Of a stretch of 64,000 bases of DNA, positions 59,028-64,000 are shown piece by piece; position 1 is the stretch's first letter, and the number at the start of each line of letters is the position of its first letter. The stretch spans positions 1 through 64,000 of the forward strand of contig NZ_LDJO01000021.1 of NCBI RefSeq assembly GCF_001431595.1, written 5' to 3'. Position numbers and translations under genes: made by a program. The notes beneath the pieces were generated by a model, which searched no databases, was not told the origin of the DNA, and saw only the letters and a program-made list of their open reading frames with translations. The DNA is from Stenotrophomonas acidaminiphila (lineage in GTDB: Bacteria > Pseudomonadota > Gammaproteobacteria > Xanthomonadales > Xanthomonadaceae).

Positions 59028-59548
59028 GCTCTCTCTCCAGAAATGGGCGCGTAACGTGGGTGCTGCAGGAGCGATGCCGGCGCACTTGCAATCCGTGCTG
59101 GCGGGGGTACGGCGACCATCCATCGATCCTCAAGGGGGGCGGCACGATTCCGCCAAGGCAACGGGATCCACGGCCACCGCGGCGGGGGCCGTGCCTCTCC
59201 TCTCCTTCCATGGTTGCACCGCACCGGGGAGCGTCCTTGTCTGCCGGCCTGCAACATGCCAAGCCCCGACTGCAGGCCTGTCCAGCGCCGGGATTGCCCG
59301 TCCGGGACGCTGAGGCCCGGACGGAAAAAACGGCCGGCGCATGCGCCCCCGTCCGAACCCCGTTTCACAGCTGTTTAACACGGGCTGAATCCGGCGGTCA
59401 ATAAACTATTCCCCATACCCCAAGGCTATGGAAATAAAATATTTTCGTGATGCGCCGCACAACATCCGCGGCATCATCACCGCCCATCGCATGGCCATGA
59501 CCGGCGTGCGGCCGGCATTGGCGCCGGCCGTCAGCTTCGCCCGCGCAT
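59028..59548. other. intergenic region with AT-rich promoter island
   Basis: This 521-bp gap between the serine hydrolase and the TBDR includes an AT-rich island (about 59399-59445) that stands out from the GC-rich surroundings. It carries a CCATA/TATGG inverted repeat next to a candidate promoter. No gene was seen. Confidence 0.5.
59373..59401 (-). promoter_or_regulatory. candidate sigma-70-type promoter
   Basis: On the minus strand TTGACC (59401-59396), a 17-bp spacer, and TTAAAC (59378-59373) point toward the TBDR at 59027. The -35 match is good; the -10 match is only partial (3 of 6), and the leader would be about 340 nt, so this is weak support. Confidence 0.3.
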
Positions 59549-61105
59549 TCAGGGGCAGTCACCGACGCGGCGGAATTCCAGGTCCGGGTAGTCGTAGCTG
59601 AAGTCGATATCCGGATCGATGGCGCGCATGCGCAGGATGCGCTGCGCACCCTCGCCGGAAAACTCCAGCCATGCCTCGGCATCTTCGCCCAGCCCCTGCC
59701 ATTGCACCCAGGGGCGGCCAGCCGAGCGCATGACCTGGCCGCGCATGGCCGGCGATTTCACCGCGGCGAACGCGATGCCGGCGCCAGCCGGACACAGCAT
59801 GACCTGTCCGAACCAGGGGTCGGTCCACACCCCGGCATCGGCGCCGAACTCACGTGCCGCGACCGCGACGGCCGGCGCCAGCACCGGGCGCACGTGGCCT
59901 TCCGAGCGGCGTTGCGCCCGTTCCCGCTCCAGCAGCCCGGCGTAGTGCAGCACGTCATGGCCGGCGGCGGGCGCGGTCTGGCGCTTGAGCAGGGCCTGCA
60001 TCAGCGCGGTGCGCGCGTCCTCGCCCTCGCCATTGATCAGGATCACCGCGCCGCCACGCCGGTCCGGCAGCAGTGCCAGCGACGAGTACATGCCCGACAA
60101 CGTGCCGGTATGGGCCACCTTCCATTGCCCGTCCATGTCCGACAGGCGCCAGCCGTAGCCGTAGGCAAGGAAGTGGGTGTTGTCCCAGTCGCGCAGGCGC
60201 TGGCCGATGGGCATCGGCATGTGCGCGGTCCACAGCGCGCGGCGCTGGGTGGCGTCGAGCCAGCCCGGCGCCCGCGCCGGATCGAGCAGCGCCTGCATCC
60301 AGCGCAGCATGTCATCGAGGCTGCAGCGCACGCCGCCGGCGGCCATCGACGGGAAGTCGGACGCGGCGTCGCCATCGCGTCCCACCACCACGTTGCGGCC
60401 GTCCTTGCGGTAATGCGGCTGGGCGACATTGCCCGCCTTCGCCGGCGACCATTCGCCGACCTGGCAACGGTCCATGCCCAGCGGCACGAAGATCTCCTGC
60501 CGCACCAGCGCCGCGTAGGACATGCCGCCGGCAGCAGCGGCCACCTCGCCGGCCACCACGTACAGCAGGTTGTCGTAGGCGTAGTCGGCGCGGAAGCTGC
60601 CGGCCGGCTTGAGGTGCGCCAGCCCGGCGATGATGTCCTGGCGGGTGAAGTGATTGGGCTCCGGCCACAGCATCAGGTCGCCGGCGCCCAGTCCCAGGCC
60701 GCTGTTGTGGATCAGCAGGTCGCCGACCTGCATGTTGCGCGTCACCCACGGGTCGTACATGCGGAACGCAGGCAGGTACCTGGTCACCGGATCGTCCCAG
60801 CGCAGGCGCCCGGCCTGCACCAGCCGCGCCAGCACCGCCGCGGTCATCGCCTTGGTGTTGGAGGCGATCTTGAACAGCGTGTCGCCGTCGACGTGCCGTC
60901 CCTCGCCTGCGGCCAGCTCGCCGCGGGTGGCGACATGCACCACCTTGCCGTCCTCGATCACGCCGACCGCCAGGCCCGGCAGGTGGTAATGCTCGAAGGC
61001 CTGCTGCACCACCGTGTCGTAGAACGCGGCATCGGCATCGGCGGCGGGTGCGGCGGCGTGGGCGATGCCCGGCAGCAGGGCGAGGCAGAGCAGGATCGGC
61101 TTCAT
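59549..61105 (-). CDS. serine hydrolase, beta-lactamase/class C family, exported
   Basis: Class C-like hydrolase of 518 aa with a signal peptide (about 1-17, AHA). The active-site Ser-x-x-Lys is S82-N-T-K85 in KIASNTKAMT, and the second motif is Y-D-N in YAYDNLLYVVAGE. The C-terminal extension (about 390-518) is beta-rich and resembles the DUF3471-like tail of such enzymes. The ATG is 17 bp after the amidase stop, so it is part of the lysA-amidase operon. In this locus a D-amino-acid peptidase/esterase acting on muropeptides is more likely than antibiotic hydrolysis. Confidence 0.9.
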   Translation of the reverse strand: MKPILLCLALLPGIAHAAAPAADADAAFYDTVVQQAFEHYHLPGLAVGVIEDGKVVHVATRGELAAGEGRHVDGDTLFKIASNTKAMTAAVLARLVQAGRLRWDDPVTRYLPAFRMYDPWVTRNMQVGDLLIHNSGLGLGAGDLMLWPEPNHFTRQDIIAGLAHLKPAGSFRADYAYDNLLYVVAGEVAAAAGGMSYAALVRQEIFVPLGMDRCQVGEWSPAKAGNVAQPHYRKDGRNVVVGRDGDAASDFPSMAAGGVRCSLDDMLRWMQALLDPARAPGWLDATQRRALWTAHMPMPIGQRLRDWDNTHFLAYGYGWRLSDMDGQWKVAHTGTLSGMYSSLALLPDRRGGAVILINGEGEDARTALMQALLKRQTAPAAGHDVLHYAGLLERERAQRRSEGHVRPVLAPAVAVAAREFGADAGVWTDPWFGQVMLCPAGAGIAFAAVKSPAMRGQVMRSAGRPWVQWQGLGEDAEAWLEFSGEGAQRILRMRAIDPDIDFSYDYPDLEFRRVGDCP

Positions 61106-61122
61106 CGACGCGCTCCGTGCCG

Positions 61123-61965
61123 TTACGGCGTATCGGTCGTGGTCGGCGCCGACGGCGCCCGGGCCTGCAGCAGCGACCGGCTCAGGCCGTACAGGATGCG
61201 CCGGTCCTCGGCATCGAGCTCGGCGCCCTGGCTGCGCATGCCGCGGAAATGATGGCGGAAGGACTGCAGGGCGTTGGCACGGTCGTCCAGCGGATAGCCG
61301 ATGGCGGCCATCGCCAGCCAGCCGTCGAACTCCGGCGGCGGATCGCCGGCGGCCGGGTCGGGCCAGATGCCGAAGCCGGCCTCGTGCAGGCGCTTCCAGG
61401 GGAACAGCGGGCCCGGGTCGATCTTGCGCCCCGGTGCCATGTCCTCATGGCCGATGACCTGCTGGCGCGGGATCCCCTGGCGCCGGGTCACGTCGTCGAG
61501 CAGCACGATGAGCTTTTCGATCTGCACATCCGGATACGGGCTGTAACCGTCGTTGTCGATCTCGATGCCGATCGACGCCGAGTTGAGATCGGTGATGGTG
61601 CCCCAGCGCCCGTCGCCGGCATGCCAGGCGCGCCTGCGCTCGTCCACCAGCTGGTACAGCGTGCCGTCCTTGCCCAGCAGGTAGTGCGCGCTGACCGGGC
61701 CGTTGCTGTTGGCGGTCCGCAGCGTGCGCAGGCTGCCCTCGGCGGTGTTGCCGGCGGTGTAGTGCAGCACCACCACCACCGGGCGTCGCGCATCGAAATT
61801 CGGCGAACGTTCCCACCTGGCCAGCGGATTGCGGTGCGCGCAGGCACTCAGCAGCACCAGCAGGAGCAGCGCAACCAGCAGCCGCGGCAGCCCAGGACCC
61901 CAGCCTTGGGCCGGCCCACGTCCACCGGCCTGCGCCTGGGCAGCACGGGTTTTCCGATGCGTCAT
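61123..61965 (-). CDS. N-acetylmuramoyl-L-alanine amidase lipoprotein (AmiD-like), second copy
   Basis: Amidase_2 enzyme of 280 aa paralogous to the copy at 55237-55995; shared stretches include NPLA, GPVSAHYL and DPGPLFPWKRL. The lipobox LSAC follows an unusually long, Arg/Gly-rich N-region. Zinc residues are the His of VVVLHYTAG and the IGHEDMAPGRKIDPGP His/Asp pair. Its ATG overlaps the lysA stop by 4 bp (ATGA). It precedes the serine hydrolase by 17 bp. Confidence 0.92.
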   Translation of the reverse strand: MTHRKTRAAQAQAGGRGPAQGWGPGLPRLLVALLLLVLLSACAHRNPLARWERSPNFDARRPVVVVLHYTAGNTAEGSLRTLRTANSNGPVSAHYLLGKDGTLYQLVDERRRAWHAGDGRWGTITDLNSASIGIEIDNDGYSPYPDVQIEKLIVLLDDVTRRQGIPRQQVIGHEDMAPGRKIDPGPLFPWKRLHEAGFGIWPDPAAGDPPPEFDGWLAMAAIGYPLDDRANALQSFRHHFRGMRSQGAELDAEDRRILYGLSRSLLQARAPSAPTTTDTP

Positions 61966-63242
61966 GTCCGCCTCCAGTCACTGGCCGGCTGTTCGCCGGA
62001 CAGCATCTCATCCAGGCTCTGGCGGCGGCGCACCACCGCATAGCGGTCGCCGTCCACCAGCACCTCGGCCGGCAGCGGGCGCGAGTTGTAGGTGGACCCC
62101 ATCGAGGCGCCGTAGGCACCGGCGCCGAGGATCGCCACCAGGTCGCCGGCCTCGCAGCGCGGCAGCTCGCGCGCGGTGGCAAAGGTATCGCCGGTCTCGC
62201 ACACCGGCCCGACCACGTCGTAGGTGGCGGACTCGCGCGCGGCCGCCGCGCCCACCGGCACGATGTCGTGCCAGGCGTCGTACAGGCTGGGGCGCAGCAG
62301 GTCGTTCATCGCCGCGTCCAGCACCAGGAACCGGCGTGCCTGGCCGTGCTTTTCCAGCAGCACGCGGGTCAGCACGATACCGGCCTCGGCAACCAGCCAG
62401 CGGCCCGGCTCGACCAGGATGCGCCCGCCGAAGCCGGCCAGTGCCTGGCGGATCGCATCGGCATACTCGCGCGCGTCCGGCGCCTGCTCGCCTTCGCGAT
62501 AGCGCACGCCCAGCCCGCCACCGACGTCGATGCTGGCGATGGCGTGCCCGGCGGCGGCCAGCTCCTTCCAGAACGCGGCCATGCGCGCCAGCGCCTCGCG
62601 CACCGGTTCCAGGCTCAGCAGCTGCGAGCCGATATGCATGTGCAGCCCGTCCAGGCGCACGTCGGGCCATTGCGCCTTCGCGTCGAACCACACGCGCGCC
62701 TCGGCGATGGACACGCCGAACTTGTTCTCCGCCTTGCCGGTGGAGATCTTGGCGTGGGTCATGGCGTCCACGTCGGGATTGATCCGTACCGATGCGACCG
62801 CGGTGACGCCGCGCGCGGCGGCGATGCGCTGGATCGCGTCGAGCTCGGCGCGCGATTCGATGTTGAAGCGGCCGATGCCCACGTCCAGCGCCAGCGCGAT
62901 CTCGGCGTCGGACTTGCCCACGCCCGAGAACACGATGTCGGCCGCGGCGATGCCGGCACGCAGCGCGCGCTCCAGTTCGCCACCGGACACGATGTCAGCG
63001 CCCGCGCCTTCCTCGGCCAACAGGCGCAGTACCGCGCCGTTGCCGTTGGCCTTGACCGCGTAGCGGATGCCGGCGTCCAGCCCCGAAAGCGCCTCGCGCA
63101 GCGCGCGCACACGCTGGCGGATGGCCGGCGCGGCATAGACATACAACGGGGTGCCTTCGCGGGCCGCCAGCGCGGGGAGATCGGCCTGCCGGAACGCCTC
63201 CGGCAGACCGCAGTGGTCATCTCGTGTGAATCCCTGATCCAA
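61962..63242 (-). CDS. lysA: diaminopimelate decarboxylase
   Basis: PLP enzyme of about 426 aa converting meso-diaminopimelate to lysine. The PLP Lys is in RYAVKANGNG. Other motifs are LHMHIGSQLLSLEPV, SIDVGGGLGVRY, LVEPGRWLVAEAG and VCETGDTFA. The start is uncertain. The ATG at 63275 lies inside the upstream gene's terminator hairpin. The in-frame TTG at 63242 has a GGAG ribosome-binding site 7 nt upstream and is preferred. It is stand-alone, not fused to aspartokinase as in some xanthomonads, and coupled to an amidase. This suggests use of diaminopimelate from imported muropeptides. Confidence 0.9.
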   Translation of the reverse strand: MDQGFTRDDHCGLPEAFRQADLPALAAREGTPLYVYAAPAIRQRVRALREALSGLDAGIRYAVKANGNGAVLRLLAEEGAGADIVSGGELERALRAGIAAADIVFSGVGKSDAEIALALDVGIGRFNIESRAELDAIQRIAAARGVTAVASVRINPDVDAMTHAKISTGKAENKFGVSIAEARVWFDAKAQWPDVRLDGLHMHIGSQLLSLEPVREALARMAAFWKELAAAGHAIASIDVGGGLGVRYREGEQAPDAREYADAIRQALAGFGGRILVEPGRWLVAEAGIVLTRVLLEKHGQARRFLVLDAAMNDLLRPSLYDAWHDIVPVGAAAARESATYDVVGPVCETGDTFATARELPRCEAGDLVAILGAGAYGASMGSTYNSRPLPAEVLVDGDRYAVVRRRQSLDEMLSGEQPASDWRRT

Positions 63243-63253
63243 GGCATTGCTCC

Positions 63254-63287
63254 AAAAAAAGATGGCGGCCCCCATGCAAGGGCCGCC
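63254..63287 (-). terminator. rho-independent terminator of the partial TonB-dependent receptor gene
   Basis: Minus strand GGCGGCCC-TTGCATGG-GGGCCGCC, a short spacer (ATC), then TTTTTTT, about 50 bp after the receptor stop and just before the lysA ribosome-binding site. Confidence 0.93.
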
Positions 63288-63336
63288 AGAGGAGGAACTC
63301 AGTACCGCAAATCCATCATGGTGCGCCGCTGCCCGG

Positions 63337-63999
63337 TCAGAAGTTCCAGTTCACGACCAGCTGCGCGTAGCGTGGGGACTGCCAGCGCGTGCCGGTGCCG
63401 AAGGTGTCGCGCATCACGCCGGGCTGCCCTTCATAGCGTGCCGCCACGTTGATCACTTCCTGCTGGTTGAGCACGTTGTAGACCGACAGTGTGGCCTTCA
63501 GGTCGATGCCTTCCACCGGCAGCGTCCAGACGACATTGGCACCGAGGTTATAGATCCACGGCATACGGCCAAAATCGCCGCGGCCGGAATACTTGTACAC
63601 GCGGTCCTTATAGGTATAGGGAACACCGGTTTCCGGATCGCTGCCACTACATTTTTCCACGCACAACCAGCCGGTACCACCGCCACTGCCGGTGCTGGTG
63701 TAGCTGGCCACGGCACGGTCCTCATCCGGCCACGTCACGCCGAACGCGGTGATCGGGCCGCCGGACAATGCGGTGAAGGTGGCGCCGAAGGACCACATGT
63801 CGTTGAGCTTGAAGCTGCCCCGCAGTTTGATCTGGTGGCGGTGATCGTTGAACAAGTCGCCGTAGCGCTGGTTGTTGGCCGGGTGATCCCAGTGCTGGAC
63901 CATGCCGGTGTCGCCATAGTTGGTATCCGAGTTGACCGGACCCTCATGGTTGCCCGAGGACTTGGACCACAGATAGGAGGCATTGAACGCCCACTTGTC
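63337..63999 (-). CDS. TonB-dependent receptor, partial (C-terminal part, Oar-like)
   Basis: The last 220 residues of a TBDR whose N-terminus lies beyond the window. The barrel strands end with YAQLVVNWNF (terminal Phe). The segment GANVVWTLPVEGIDLKATLS and the RYEGQPG/QSPRYAQL ending resemble the large Oar-like receptors with N-terminal CarboxypepD_reg domains. The first visible residues read DKWAFNASYLWSKSSGNHEG. It is the first visible gene of the presumed muropeptide locus; a strong terminator separates it from lysA. Confidence 0.88.
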   Translation of the reverse strand, partial: DKWAFNASYLWSKSSGNHEGPVNSDTNYGDTGMVQHWDHPANNQRYGDLFNDHRHQIKLRGSFKLNDMWSFGATFTALSGGPITAFGVTWPDEDRAVASYTSTGSGGGTGWLCVEKCSGSDPETGVPYTYKDRVYKYSGRGDFGRMPWIYNLGANVVWTLPVEGIDLKATLSVYNVLNQQEVINVAARYEGQPGVMRDTFGTGTRWQSPRYAQLVVNWNF

Positions 64000-64000
64000 G

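Noticed and set aside
56091..59054. 987-codon open frame on the + strand opposite the second TBDR
   Set aside because: Shadow of the receptor gene; Val/Ala/Gly-rich translation with no recognisable fold.
63243..63275. ATG at 63275 as the lysA start
   Set aside because: It lies within the terminator hairpin and poly-T of the preceding receptor gene; TTG 63242 has a correctly spaced GGAG.

Overview
The window is GC-rich chromosomal DNA of a gammaproteobacterium. It most resembles the Xanthomonadaceae/Lysobacteraceae (Xanthomonas, Stenotrophomonas, Pseudoxanthomonas, Luteimonas). The basis is the gene order ftsE-ftsX ... rpoH and rhlB/trxA/rho, RhlB and Rho proteins with long low-complexity extensions, the abundance of TonB-dependent receptors (TBDRs), and a FucP/GluP-type sugar permease with a LacI repressor. 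The genus cannot be fixed from the sequence alone. No rRNA, tRNA, CRISPR array, insertion sequence or prophage was seen.

Region 1 (about 1-19.3 kb) is a mannoside utilisation locus. On the minus strand, in transcription order, it holds a GH92 alpha-mannosidase, a LacI-type repressor, a FucP/GluP-type MFS permease, a PfkB sugar kinase, an AGE-family mannose isomerase/epimerase, a GH2 beta-mannosidase, a GH47 alpha-mannosidase lipoprotein, a serine hydrolase and a two-component system. A TBDR is divergently transcribed from GH92. Three near-identical palindromes (TTAGATCGATYCAA) lie in the 756-bp divergent region, and a fourth match to TTNNATCGATNNAA lies at the start of the beta-mannosidase. 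The logic appears complete: outer-membrane uptake of a mannose-rich glycan, trimming by alpha- and beta-mannosidases, inner-membrane import of mannose, isomerisation to fructose and phosphorylation to fructose 6-phosphate.

Region 2 (about 19.4-53 kb) is mostly housekeeping and stress genes: a glutathione transferase, a NYN/OST-HTH protein, NDH-2, a GFA protein, rpoH, ung, a double-receiver response regulator, ftsX, ftsE, rhlB, trxA, rho, aceK, a monomeric icd, a small lipoprotein, a LysM protein, queF, an M20 peptidase, an MdtABC-like RND efflux operon, a 2-oxoadipate dioxygenase (HglS-like), a HAD hydrolase, an EF-hand protein and small unknown proteins.

Region 3 (about 52.4-64 kb) looks like a peptidoglycan-fragment (muropeptide) scavenging locus, all on the minus strand: a partial TBDR at the window edge, a stand-alone diaminopimelate decarboxylase (lysA), an AmiD-like amidase lipoprotein, a serine hydrolase, a second TBDR, a second AmiD-like amidase lipoprotein, a large MurQ-like SIS-domain protein with an apparent signal peptide, and a VanX-type D-Ala-D-Ala dipeptidase. 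Together these could import muropeptides, cut the amide bond, process the sugar, and split D-Ala-D-Ala and diaminopimelate. The exported MurQ-like protein is the least conventional element and the best candidate for undescribed biology in this window.
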